The notes under the pieces: model-generated
The model's input: the letters and a program-made list of their open reading frames with translations, nothing else
What the model was told of the DNA's origin: nothing
Database searches by the model: none
In this document: piece by piece, positions 13,966-25,689 of the stretch
Position numbering within the stretch: the first letter of the stretch is position 1
How the letters are laid out: each line of letters opens with the position of its first letter
Assembly (NCBI RefSeq): GCF_030445035.2
Contig: NC_080678.1
Span: forward strand, 63,689,087 to 63,753,086
Direction: 5' to 3'
Length of the DNA: 64,000 bases
Origin: Dasypus novemcinctus
Lineage: Eukaryota; Chordata; Mammalia; Cingulata; Dasypodidae
Translations under genes and position numbers: made by a program

Positions 13966-15444
13966 TTAAAGGTGTGTCCTCTGAACATTCCTGGGGTAGG
14001 TGGGTAGGTCTTAAATGGTGAATCCATTTTAGCATCCAATCTCTCTAAGCCCTTTAATTCCTTCTACTTCGTATACCAGAGCAAATCAGGCATCTCAACC
14101 TCAAACATGCTAGGCCATCTTTTGTACCATGTTTTAGTCAGTCACACAAACAAACTATTAGAGCCCTTTCTAACTCCTCAAGCTATAGTGTTGAATTCAG
14201 AATTTCTGCTTTTGGTCCTATATCAATAAATTCAGCCCCATCCAACTTTATATTCCTTCCACCATTATTCCTTACCCTTAGTATCCATTCCCACACATAT
14301 TCCCCAGATTTATGTCTATATAAGTTGGAAAACTCATGCAGTTCTTTTAGAGTATAGTGTACTTCCTCACAGGTCATACTTTGTATTTTGCCTTTAGGGG
14401 CTCATTGTGATTTCAATCTAATAATAGGTTTCTAAGAGAGGAAGAGACGAGGGGTAATGGGAGTGAGTAAGGAAAAGGCTTAGAAATGCCTTACAAGCTA
14501 TTGACTCAGGGCATTCCTTTGCATTTTCATCTGGCAAAACAGGATTAACCTTTTATGGCAAGGGTTGGAAGGCAGATTCCTCAGGGCAAGGTGGAGGTTA
14601 GGCAGTGGATGCCTCAGTTTGACTAGTACCTGCCTCAGGGCTGGGAGGAGGTCCAAATCCCTGGGGCAGGCCAGAGCCTGGGCAGTGCAAGCTTCAGTTT
14701 GGCTGGTACCCACACGGGGCTGGAAGGAGGCCCGGATTCCCTGGGTCAGGCTGGGTGATACAAAGTTGACAAAATGTGGTCTCCATCAGGCAGGTCATCA
14801 CAGGTTCATCTGGAAAAGTTTCAGCAGAATTTAGATTTCCGTTCCCAACGATATCATCATCATCCCAGTTGTTTCCATCCCAATCCTCAGGGTTCTCCTC
14901 CTTTCCAAGCAATGCCTTCACTTTAACTGTAGAAACCCTGTGGGGTTGAAATTTTAGTTTCCTTTGTGTCTCTGTTACTCATACAATGAGAATCTGAGTC
15001 TGGTTTTCAGAGATCTGAAGCCAGGGGCTGCAGGAAACAAGATTTTCTTTCTGAGCACACATAGAAACTTTCACATCATTCATGTGGTGCTTAAGTTGCA
15101 AATTTGGAGACTTTACCTCATCCTTTTCTTTTGTAACTGTATCCAGAGTATATAGGAGGAGCCAGCCAACTTCATTATAACTTTTGACTCCACAAAACTC
15201 TGTTAAGGTGTTGAAAACAATCTCAGTCAGATCCTTGCCTCTTATAAGCATGGAAGTAGGGGAATCCAGTGATGATATTTTATGTATTTCCATCGCCAAC
15301 TCATGCCATGGATTGTTAGTGACCTCTTCATTATTGGAAAGGGAGTCATTCGTACCCTTGAGTCCAATTTGGGTAGAGAGCCAATTTGCAAAACTCCCAG
15401 AACCACTTCAGAAATTCCATGTTTAAGATTCTGTTTCTCAAGGA
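13966..15444 (-). pseudogene. ERVL-type gag remnant and leader
   Basis: Minus-strand fragments of an endogenous retroviral Gag lie in order downstream of a primer binding site: a piece at 15299-14979 (starting MAMEIHK), an acidic piece at 14921-14694 (DWDGNNWDDDD), and a capsid-like piece at 14377-14183 (ELHEFSNLYRHKSGEYVWEW). The frames are broken by stops and shifts. The element stops at about 13966, so pol and the 3' LTR are missing, truncated against the plus-strand LTR-like repeat. The capsid-like phrase is of the type found in ERVL/Fv1-like Gag proteins; that call is from recognition only. Confidence 0.75.
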
Positions 15445-15459
15445 CCACTCCTAGTACCA
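15445..15459 (-). other. Primer binding site, tRNA-Leu (UAA) type
   Basis: The minus strand reads TGGTACTAGGAGTGG, one base off the complement of a tRNA-Leu(UAA) 3' end (TGGTACCAGGAGTGG). It sits three bases from the LTR end. ERVL elements are known to use tRNA-Leu. Confidence 0.8.
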
Positions 15460-15462
15460 AAA

Positions 15463-15913
15463 TGTTACTCAGGGTTCTCTAGGTAAACAGAATCAACAGG
15501 AAATCTCTGTAAATAACATGAGATTTTATAAAATTCTCTCATATAACCATGGGAATGTACAAGTCCAGATTCCGCAGGCAGGCTGCAAACCAGGGACTCC
15601 AATAAAGTCATATGAAGGTCCTTGATGGATTCCCGGGAGACATTGGCATCCAAAGATACCTGGGAAATTCTCTCTGAATGCTGAAATCATTGCTGAAACC
15701 TTGTAAGGCATTCACCTGATTGGATAAAACATCATTCATTCCTGACAGCGACCTCCCTGGTTGATTAGAGATGTAAACAGCCATCTATGCAGTCAGCTCA
15801 CTGATGACTAAAGCCCATAAATGCCCTTGTACTACAATTAACCCACTGCTTGTTTGACCAAACAACTGGGCACAATTACCTGGATGAGTTGACACATTAG
15901 CCTAACCATCACA
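15463..15913 (-). mobile_element. ERVL 5' LTR (MLT2-type)
   Basis: About 451 bp; the minus strand begins TGTGATGGTTAGGCTAATG and ends GAACCCTGAGTAACA. It is followed directly by the primer site and gag remnants, which fixes its orientation and makes it a 5' LTR. It is related to the solo LTR at 3739-4209. Confidence 0.85.
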
Positions 15914-16257
15914 CCCATTATTGGTATTTTCCTTTTGGCTTTTATACTTTGAATGCTTTTATGCTTTTTCCCCCTCATCTTAAAATTAATGAAATATTAT
16001 TCTCTATTGTTTTTCTGTTTTGATATTTGCTTTCCATTTTAGCCATTTGCATTTAAAACTCTTCATAATTTATATCTGCCTTATGTTATCAATACATAGG
16101 TGATTTTTTTATTTTTATAAAATGTTTTCTAGAAAAATTTTTATTTCATTAATAACTCCATACCCATTGGTTTGTAATTATTATATTATTCACATAGGTC
16201 AGTTTGTTATGGTTATTTATCTTCAAGGTTTTGATATATCTATATATATCCTGGAAA
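15914..16257. other. AT-rich spacer, nothing assigned
   Basis: T-rich intergenic DNA between two proviruses; no feature supported. Confidence 0.5.
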
Positions 16258-16262
16258 ACTAT

Positions 16263-16819
16263 TGTTAGAGGTTCCCTCTCTCTAGGTTTGCAATAATTAA
16301 CAAGCTGTTACTCAGTTCCTCTGACATGAATTGAGAAAAAACAAGCCCCTCTCCCCCCCCCCCATAGCCTATGCATCTGAAAGTATGGCACTTCCCCAAG
16401 GGTTGAACAAAGAAACCACATGGAAATGGGAGTAAAGGGAGATAGAGATCTTCACTCCCTGCAAATCAAAACAATACCTGTTCCTCCAGCATTCTAAGTA
16501 AACATAACTCCCTAACCCATTACCGTCTAGACATACAAGGGAAAAATTTTACCTCTAGAGCTTCTTATTGGCCCCTGCACCTCACTCAGACCCTCAACCC
16601 CCTCCCATGTACTATTTTTTCCCCACCTAGAAATGTACTGTATAAATTCAAATCCCCCCTTTCAGGAAGTGGGCTTAAGTTTCTCTTCAGATCCCTGCCA
16701 TGCCAACAGGGAGGCTAAAGTCTATTCTTCAGACCCCCTCCATTAGAAGAGCTTCCCAATAAAGTTTCTGCCTGCAATCAGTCTCCATGTCCCATTGAGT
16801 GCCCTCCTTTTCTCCAATA
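16263..16819 (+). mobile_element. 5' LTR of the class I ERV
   Basis: Begins TGTTAGAGGTTCCC and ends at ...CCAATA (CCTACA in the 3' LTR). It holds a TATA-like 'tgtataaattc' at about 16640 and a polyadenylation signal AATAAAG at about 16758. A C-run lies at 16353-16364. Confidence 0.9.
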
Positions 16820-16821
16820 TT

Positions 16822-16840
16822 TGGTGCTGAAAACCTGGGA
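16822..16840 (+). other. Primer binding site, tRNA-Phe type
   Basis: Reads TGGTGCTGAAAACCTGGGA against the tRNA-Phe complement TGGTGCCGAAACCCGGGA: two C-to-T changes at former CpG-like positions and one extra A. It begins two bases after the LTR. Confidence 0.8.
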
Positions 16841-16931
16841 CTGGGGTCATTTTGAGACTGATTAGTTGGCGAGGAATCTCCCCTCTTCCATGGCTGAATG
16901 CCCGTTCCAACACTGGACATTGATTCTTGAC

Positions 16932-16945
16932 TGTGTAAGGTAAGG
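16932..16945 (+). promoter_or_regulatory. Probable retroviral major splice donor
   Basis: The sequence 'taag/gtaagg' with the GT at 16940-16941 is an excellent 5' splice-site match in the leader between primer site and gag, where the donor for envelope mRNA normally lies. A (CT)n run follows at 16968-16988. Confidence 0.5.
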
Positions 16946-17240
16946 ATGTTTCTGCCAAAGGATCCTGCTCTCTCTCTCTCTCTCTCTCCTTTTTCATTTT
17001 CACTTTTTCACTACCCATGGGAAAAATTCTAGTACTAGGTCATGATCCTCACTGCCCCCAAGGGCCATGGTGGGTGGAAGGCCTGTGTTCTCATGGGAAG
17101 AAACCCCTTGACTCTGGAGACATCTGGTTCCAAGCACAGTTTCCTCTTTCCTTGGAGATGTCTGACTGATTTGGGGATGGCGGTCTTACTCAGAATCTCC
17201 CCTGTCCTAGAGATCCTTAGTTTCTTCCCATCCAACTAAA

Positions 17241-18340
17241 ATGGGGAATTCAAGTTTGGCCCCCAAAAAAACCACACCTCTGGGCTGTCTTCTTCATAAC
17301 TTTAAAACTCCATACCCTGAAGTAGACATCAGACCTACAAAACTCATTTTCTATTCGACCTCTGTGTGACTGCAATACAAATTGAACAATGAAAGTCAAT
17401 GGTCAAAAAATGGCACTTTCAATTTCCAAGTTCTCCAAGACTTAGAAAACTGTATCCAATACAATGGCAGATGGCCAGACATCCCTTACATTCAGGCATT
17501 CCTTTTCCTTCTTTCCCTCCCTCTGCCAATCCTGTTCTTCCTACCAAATTCTTCTTTTAACTAGAAACTGCCTTAGAAATCTTCTTCCTCATCACTTCTA
17601 CCCCCTAAAATTTCTGAACACTCCAATTTTGATCCCTCAGATCATGCCCCACTCCCCTGTATGTCTTCCATATAATTCTCCAGAGTTATCTCTGAACTTA
17701 CTCTGCACCCTTTCTTCCTTCCCCTGCTTCATCTCTGCTGCCTCTACCCCTCCCTTCGCCCTCCTCATACTTGCAGGGACTACTACCTCCCCCTCCTTCT
17801 GCCCTGCAGCCCTCCACCTCCATCAGCATGCAGGCTCCTAACTCCACACAGACACCAGCTCCTCTGTAACCCCTCTGGGAACTAAAGGAATAGTCAGATT
17901 ATATGTTACTTTCTCACTCTAGATTTAAGCCAGATAGAAATGGTTAGGATCTTTCCCTGAAAACCTCTATATCATTCTTTCCACCTGTCTATCCCCAGAA
18001 GAAAAAGAATGTATTTGGTCTGTAGCCCAAACCCTTGCAAATAACCTAAACCAACAAAATGCTGCCAAAAGCCCTGTCAGAGCCATGGCAGTCCCCCAGA
18101 ATAAAACAAACAAACAAAACCTAGCTGTAAATCCTCCCCCCTCCAGAGTTCCCAACAGACCCTCCACTCCAGGTAAGTACAAAAAAACCACCAAGGCCAT
18201 GCTTCAAAGGCAAAAAACCTGGGCACTGAGCCAAGCAGTGCCCAAACGCACAACCTCCTCCAAGGCTATGCTCACTGTGCAAGCAAGAAAACCACAGGAA
18301 GTCTGACTGTCCCCAAGCCTCTCAAGACAAAAGGACATCA
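17241..18340 (+). pseudogene. Degenerate ERV gag
   Basis: An ATG at 17241 opens MGNSS, the myristoylation-type start of a gamma-like matrix protein. The frame is stopped after about 43 codons and further matrix-like sequence continues in shifted frames to about 17570. The 17580-18200 part is Pro/Ser-rich and broken. At 18269-18310 a single zinc knuckle of the form C-X2-C-X4-H-X4-C is still intact (CSLCKQENHRKSDC), marking nucleocapsid. There is no complete Gag frame. Confidence 0.75.
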
Positions 18341-18449
18341 GTTACCCAGTCAGACTGAACTCCCAGCTTCAACCTCCCAGACCTTCTGAAACTGGCAACA
18401 GATGATTAAATACCCAGAAACTGTGCAGGTCCCCATGCCCATCTCCAAA

Positions 18450-20620
18450 GCAGAATCTCAGGTGATTCTGATGATGGCAGTAAGCCAATTTCATTTTTTA
18501 TTAATACAAAATGCACTTTCTCTATTCTTCCCAAAGTCTCTAAATCCTTAACTCACTTCTCAATCTCAATAGTGAAGGTCAGTAAATAGTTTCACAACTG
18601 TTCTTTTACTGTACCCTCTAACAAGCCACCTGCTCATATGCTCATTCCCTCCTGTTCCTCCTTTTTTCACCAAACTCTATCAATCCTGAAATCTAAAGTA
18701 CTAAAATTCCTACCATTGCTGACCATCACAAACCAGTCACAGTTCAACTCAAAAATCCTACCCACATCCCATTCAAACCCTAATATCCTGTCCCTCTTGA
18801 TACCCTGCAAAGTAGCTAACCTACAATTACTCACCTCTTACAAATAAACCTTTAGCTTACTCCTGAACTTTAAATCTAAGTGAACTCCTAAAAAAGTAAT
18901 AATTTAAAACATATGTGTTGTTAAATATTTGTATATCTAAATTCCTAAGTTAAAGCTTAACTGCATTTACACTGATCAATTATTCCTAACTGGTTACTGA
19001 TTACTAATTAAAATAGTTCCAAAAACAAGCTTACATAATACAGACAACATTAATTCCAGAAAAATCTTAAAGTAATAAAATCAGAAATGTAAAACAATAA
19101 AAAACTTAAAAACATACATACCAAAAGATAAGAATTATAAGTCAAATTGGTGAGCTTTGTGTTTCTGTTAGTGTGTCTAATGAAATCATTAATCTGGCAA
19201 GTTTAGTTTTAATGGTAATTCTATGCTATAAGAAGTTTGCTTTGTAACAGTTTCCAAAGCTGTTTTGGTAATTTAAATATGGAAGATATATAGAATGTGT
19301 TTTCTTTGTATTAAGGAAAAAGAAAGTAATTTTGTCCTAAAATAAAAAGACTTGTTATCAAGAAAGAATAAAATCCAGGACAAAACCTGAATGAATACAG
19401 AAAGTGCAGAAGGTGTGTGAAAAAGGAATTTTTGTAGTTAAAGTTGAATAAAATTTATTGGGTCTATCTATAAAAGTTTTAAAAGCTATAATATCAAATA
19501 ATATATCAATGCAAAGTTAAAATTTTTTTCTTTCTCTGTTAAAGTAACAAAGTTTCTTAAATCATTGGTTTGTTTTAGCAAAAATTTACAAGAGTTTTTC
19601 TCCTGACTAATCAGTGTACAAAATTCTCTTTTATCAAAACAGCTTCTTGTACTTTGACCATATCATATCATTGGCTATCTAAGAAAAACAAATCTTATCA
19701 CTTTTAAAGAAGCATAGTGTTCAAAACTGCCTTTTGCAAAATCAAATCCTGAAAAGTACCTTTTATTTCAAATTATTGCAAAAGATTTGTTCTTTCATCT
19801 TAAAAAGTGAAGTAATAAAATAGTTGGGCTCATTTAATGTTAAAATATGAATGAAAAGTGTTTAAAAAGTGCTATAAAGTTCAAAGGGATTCTTTCACCT
19901 TCTGTTAATTAAAGTTGGATGAGTAAAAAGTTCACATGAATACTTAAAATATGTATAAAATTTCTGGAAATTTAGCCTTGTTCCAGCATAACATCAGATA
20001 AAAACATAATACTGTTAATCATGATTTTGATTATTATTAAAAATGGTATGTATCACAAAAACAACCTCTCTGCCTGGAAATCAAAAAGCAAATATTTTAA
20101 CTCATACTTGTCTGATTTACACTGAAAGCTGACACAGAACAGATGTTTTAACTCATACTTGTCCAATTCACATTAAAAAGCTCCACAAAGTGATATATTA
20201 CAGTAAGCTATCATTAATTAAAGTAACACCATTGCCATATGAAGCAATCCTAAATATTAGTTTATTACAAAAATTAATATCCAATTATGTCACTATCACT
20301 TTGTTTTCAAACTTGCTAAAACTTTCTCTAGTATCTCCTTAGAAAACCAAGTTAGCCTGCATTCACCATCATGTGAAAAAGCCAACAGTAAATGTTGTAG
20401 TGCTTTCCTAAAGCTGTGTGCATAACTGAATAGTCTATCCTGACCTGGTAACAAAAATCTGACTGTGTGAAAAACCTGTAGCAATAGCCCTATTTTGTTA
20501 TATTGATAATATTGTGTTGACCAGTGATTTTTTTACAGAATTGGTAAAACTATCTGAGACAATAGCATCTTATCTTAAAAACCTGAAATGAGCAAACAAC
20601 TGGGACAAGCTATTAAGTCC
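18450..20620 (+). pseudogene. Degenerate ERV pro-pol traces around an AT-rich gap
   Basis: At about 18490-18530 a protease-like stretch reads FLINTKCTF, where the catalytic D-T-G is lost. 18638-18847 is a short polymerase-like frame. 18850-20200 is very AT-rich with no retroviral similarity that I can see. At 20499-20510 a polymerase active-site box reads YIDN in place of Y-x-D-D, so even an intact frame would lack one catalytic aspartate. RNase H and integrase are not recognisable. Confidence 0.55.
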
Positions 20621-21239
20621 AAGCTGCCCTGTCAAATTCTTTAATGTTGTTTAGTTGGATAAAACAAAAACTATTACCTTCTGCTGTAATTGATAAAGTT
20701 TTCTCAAATTAGCAAGTTTGTAATATTGTTAAAATGCTGGGGACACTTCATCTTTCATTTAGCTTGAATATTAAAACCACTGTATGTATTAACCTAGAAA
20801 AGTTGTTCATGGAAATAAAAGAACCTCTAGCAGACTGCTTTTGTAAAGAAAATAAAAGCAGAAAGGGCACTGACACAAGCTTAAGCAGTAAGGGGGTGAA
20901 CTCTAATTTACATTATAAATTGAATGTAGCTAGCACCAACATTAGCTTTAAGTAAAGTTTATGACAGAGGCAACATTATAAACAAATACCCTTTGGTTTG
21001 TAATCACAATTGTAAAAAGGACCAAATTACACTTAACAATAAATAAATAAATAAATAAGCTGTGTGCAGCATACCACACCCTTTTGTAAGTAAATGGCTT
21101 AAATCATTAGTGTCTGTTCACTCTGAGGACCACCATCTCTATCTAAAGGTGAATTGCAGATACAAAAAAAAATAAGACAAAAACAATAAACTGTTGTAAA
21201 CCACCCTCTGTGAAGAATAAATCTATGGAAAAACATCTG

Positions 21240-22345
21240 AAATGCCTGCCAGCAGCAACAGGTAACTCTTGATCATATCCCTGCCAACTCTTCTAACACC
21301 CTTCTCTTGTCTGCTAAAGCAAACACCATCATGAAGATCCAGAGCCATACATACCATTGAGTGACTTTATAAGAAAAAAGGACATTGTGACTACCGAAAC
21401 CTGTAGCAGCACTTCCAGCTGCCTATTGCTCATCAAGAGCTCCTGGACATCACCCATGAATAGTCATCATGCTCACTCACAACTGAACATCAGTCCCCTC
21501 CTGCTCTCCAAAGGAACAAGGTATGCTTTCACTACTACAAACACTGCAACAAAATTCTTGTAACCAGCCAACTACTATTTGCTGCCTAAAAATGTTAAGT
21601 ACCCTATATAAAATGCCAGCCACCCTGCAGCCCAAAATGAAAAAAAAATTTGTTGTTGCCTTTGCCTCAAACTATACAAACAGAAAAAATAAAGTCTTTT
21701 TAGCCATATTTTGCAGCCTTACTGGATAAGAATCTTAAGTCCATGAAAAACAAAACTCATCCAAACATTGTTATGAAACCACAGCTAGTAATCTGAAATC
21801 TCCTTTTCCCACTAAAACTCTATGTATGTCTATGTAAACACTTCTTATCCTAAACTAATTTTAATGTCACTCAAACCTCACAGCATATGGCCCACCAAAT
21901 AAGTTATATTAATAATCTAGCTACTGACTCTATGTCTAATTGGTTTTCCTCATTATCTTAGCCCTGAATCTCAGTTAACTTCCCATATACACCCTACTAA
22001 TAACACTCCTTCCTTTAATATCAGCAGAACCATACATTCTTCAAGCTATAATGCAGTTCATTCAAACAACAGTCCAGAACATCACTCAGGACCACATGAA
22101 CAACCTCCTGCTAACCATGAAAGTCAATACCAGTAGTTAACCCCTAAAACATCATCACAATAATGCAACAAAATCTACTCCACCCCTCAACAGCAGAAAG
22201 GCGCCTGAGATAATAACTCTGAAAATCAAACATGGCTATCCTCATTCTCTCTTATTTTTCTTCGCCCTTAAAATCAATCGTTTTACCCATTATAGCACTA
22301 TTACTGATAGTATTGCTGTTTTTCTTTTTAGCCCCTGTCTCTTAG
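21240..22345 (+). pseudogene. Degenerate ERV env remnant
   Basis: Position between pol and the 3' LTR, plus a terminal stretch at about 22255-22345 that translates to a long hydrophobic segment (IIALLLIVLLFFFLAPVS), fits a retroviral transmembrane anchor and end of env. The upstream part holds only short frames. No cleavage site or fusion peptide could be identified. Confidence 0.45.
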
Positions 22346-22628
22346 AGCTCCCCTCCTAATTCATACACTGACCCAGAAATACATGAATGGCCTCTTCCTG
22401 ATACGTGACAGTCAATATCAACCCCTGTAGAACCTGAAATGACAACCCACTCACTGCACAGAACTGAAGGGAACTTTTCTCTGCCCCTTGACAGCAGGAA
22501 GTAGCCAGAATGAGCCTATGCTCCAAATACCCTCACCCTGCCATCCTGTCCAGTACCATATACCCCACTACCCAAGTGTGTTTATATACATACACACACA
22601 CATATATATATAAACAAAGAGTTAGGAA

Positions 22629-23175
22629 TATTAGAGGTTCCCTCTCTCTAGGTTTACAACAATTAACAAGCTGTTACTCAGTTCCCCTGACATGCATTGA
22701 ACCCCCCCCCCCCGCCATAGTCTATGAGTCTGAGAGCATGGCACTTTCCCAAGGGCTGAACAAAGAAACCACGTGGAAACTGGAGTAAAGGGGGATAGAG
22801 ACTTTCTCTCCCTGCAAATCAAAACAACACCTGTTCCTTCAGCGTTCCAAGTAAATGTAACTCCCTAACCCATTACCCTCTAGACATACAAGGGAAATTA
22901 TTCACCTCTAGAGCTTCTTATTGGCCCTTGCACTTCACTCAGACCCTCAGCCTCCTCCCTCTGACTATTATTTCCCCACCTAGAAATGTACTGTATAAAT
23001 TCAAATCCCCCCTTTCCAGAAGTGGGCTGAAGTCTCTCTTCAGATCCCTACCATGCCAACAGGAAGGCTAAAGTCTTTTCTTCACACCCCTCCATTAGGA
23101 GAGCTTCCCAATAAACTTTCTGCCTGCAATCAGTCTCCATGTCCCCATGAATGCCCCCCCTCCTTTACTCCTACA
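22629..23175 (+). mobile_element. 3' LTR of the class I ERV
   Basis: Homologous along its whole length to the 5' LTR; its start is changed to TATTAGAGG and it ends CCTACA. TATA-like and AATAAA sites are at about 22995 and 23111. A C-run at about 22700-22711 is in the same place as in the 5' LTR. No clear polypurine tract precedes it; a (CA)(TA) microsatellite at 22590-22612 sits there. Confidence 0.9.
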
Positions 23176-23180
23176 ACTAT

Positions 23181-25294
23181 CAAAGAAAGGTTTCCTTCTT
23201 TTGATATCAGACCACGTTTTCCATGTTAGGAGTGACATAGTACTTTTGATTTACTTCCTCAAAAAATAAAGATTTCTATTTGTTAATACAATCTGGAGGA
23301 TAAGACCCAGGTAATTATTCAAAACAAACTATTGACCATCTCCATTTTTATGACTCAGCTCTTGGGCTTTGGTGATGATGAGCTGGATTTTTGGGTAGAG
23401 CAGCAAAGTTGATGGAAAGATTAAATTTACATAAAAAATAGCAGAGGTATGATCTGGAAAAAAATTATAAGAATAATCTTAGTGTTAGGAAAGTGTAGGA
23501 GAATAAGAAGGGCAAGGCTGCATGGAGAAATCATTGAGAATTTGAGAGGCAAATGTATGAATGCATTGTCAAAAAACATTTCAGTAATTTTTCAGTGCAT
23601 TTCAGTAATTTTTCACTGCAATCTCATTAGAAGATCTCAGCACAGACTTATGAGGTGTTGCATAGCTATTGGGTTTAGATGTAAGTTTAATTTGGTTGTT
23701 GCATCCTGTTGAATTTGCCCTATTGTCAGAACATGGAGGCACAACTTTACTAGAGTCACTTTTTATCCATATTTTTATTTATTTTTAAAATATTTGCATT
23801 CTAATTTATCATTGATAAAATGTTTATAAAAATTAAGTGTCAATGTTCAGAACCTGCCCTTGATAATCCTTATATTTCAAACTTCATAATCTTTTGATTG
23901 ACAGGGAATTAGTCTTAGAGCAACAGTCTCCATGTCCAGTTATCACTTCTTACTAGTCTGTCATACTAGTCTTTTCTAGTGAGGTGTAATTTGGCATATA
24001 GCATATGCAATTTGCATTTGATATGAAATTGCTTTTACATTCAATTTCTAATGCTTAATAAAGAACATTTTCTAAACTTTATCATAGCTTAATATCACCA
24101 GTGCTTGCCTTTTTAAATTTTATCCTAATACACTACTGGCACTAAGATATCCTTAGGCAGTACTGCATCATATTTTATAATAGCTCTCATCTCACTGTGC
24201 CAAAGAGCCTTGAAATTTTCTTCCATATACTATAATCATCAAATGTACATCATTAGAACTCAAAAGTAAATACATTTCTAATGACCTAGTGAAAAGCTAT
24301 TAAAGGAATGATTGTTGGCAGATGAAAATAATTTGATTAATTCAGTTTGGTATTAAAATGATATTGAAAGTAATCTGTTTTCATTATGACATCTGTGAAT
24401 TTTGCATATCCTAATCACTCCTTACAGTTAAACACAATTTATTTTATCACAGTGTTAACATATGCCATACTAGTGTTGTGCTTATCATTAGACATAACCA
24501 AATAATGGAAAATGTATTCTAAATTGTAGTTTAGCAATATATAAATATGAATTTGTAAAATAATTTAAAGCATAAAGTTGAAATTAAAATGATAAAAATG
24601 TTAGACTAAAAAGTTGCAAGATAATTTATCTAAACACATGTTATATATATTTCTGGGTATATATATATTCATACACATATACACAGATATAATAAATATT
24701 TAAAAATACATTTTGTATATTCATAGATGTATAAAATAGTGAGATATTAGAGCCATTGTAATCTAGTATGGGAAAAATCTTGAGTTTTAGATTTATGACA
24801 CACTAGCCAGACAAGGTAATTAATACAACTAGGGTTTATTTTTGAGCTTTGAAACATTTTACATACTTACAATACATTTAGGATTCAATGGAAATATCTT
24901 CAAATGAGCTGTTTCTCCTTTTTTCTAGTCCTTCCTCATTTTCAGAGCTGATTGTTTGACTTTACTGTCACTCTTCAAACTCCCAATAAGGAACTTACAT
25001 CTGATCCTATCCTCTTGCCCCCAGGGATGTGCTTCTATCATTTACCTCTTTTTTTATTTATGACTTTAAACTTCTGTTAATTAACTCATATCCTTCAGCA
25101 TAAAATCATACTCATATTTCTGTGATGTGAAACACATAGTGAATCAAATTAAAACAAACACAAAAATCTAACAAAAAATAATACAAATTCAAAAAAGCAA
25201 CATACCTACCTACCTAAACTTGGTCTTATTTCTTTTCTTTTCATGTGCAATTTTCTAGATAAAATAATCAGCTATTCACATTTTCCACATTTTA
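23181..25294. other. AT-rich intergenic DNA, nothing assigned
   Basis: No gene or nameable repeat. TATATA-rich microsatellite at about 24640-24690; a short tandem duplication 'catttcagtaatttttca' near 23577-23612. Confidence 0.5.
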
Positions 25295-25689
25295 TTTTTG
25301 ATTCATTTTTTTTATTGAGGCAAAACTCACATAACACAAGCTTAACCATTTAAAAGACTACAATTCAGTGAGGTTTGTGTGATCACAATGTTGTGCAATC
25401 ATTACCTTTATCAATTTCCAAAACATTCCCATCACACCAAATGGAAACCTTGTACCAATTAAGCAGTCCCTCTGCTTTCCCCCCTTCACTCAGAACTTGG
25501 CAACCACTAATCTGCTTTTTGTGTCTATGGATTTATCTATTCTGGGTATTTCATGTAAACAGATGTGTAAAATAAATAAAATATATTTGCATCTGGCTTC
25601 TTTCACTTATTGTGATATTTTTGAGGTCCATTCACATTATAGCATATATCAGTGCTTCATTAACTCTTTCACCTTTCATCATTCAATTT
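25295..25689 (-). mobile_element. L1 fragment: 3' UTR and end of ORF2
   Basis: The plus strand shows the reversed L1 3' region ('tttttattgaggcaaaactcac', 'acaatgttgtgcaatcat', 'tcaccaaatggaaacc', then 'ttgaggtccattcacattatagca'), related to 63290-63680. It is old and diverged. Confidence 0.7.

Larger units (their letters stand above)
16258..23180 (+). mobile_element. Class I endogenous retrovirus with both LTRs and target duplication
   Basis: Two directly repeated LTRs (16263-16819 and 22629-23175) bound a 5.8-kb interior. The five bases ACTAT at 16258-16262 and 23176-23180 are identical, a perfect target site duplication. By eye the LTRs differ at roughly one site in ten, so the insertion is old. 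The interior carries a tRNA-Phe-type primer site, a splice-donor-like site, a Gag start (MGNS), one zinc knuckle, and degraded protease, polymerase and envelope traces in the normal order. All frames are broken. The overall layout fits a gamma-like (class I) ERV of the tRNA-Phe group. Confidence 0.9.

Noticed and set aside
16822-16840. tRNA gene fragment
   Set aside because: Position two bases after an LTR and match only to the tRNA 3' end show a retroviral primer site. No cloverleaf is present.
16258-23180. Still-active provirus or a co-opted envelope gene
   Set aside because: gag, pol and env are all interrupted, the polymerase box is altered and the LTRs differ at about one site in ten. 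No env frame longer than about 90 codons.
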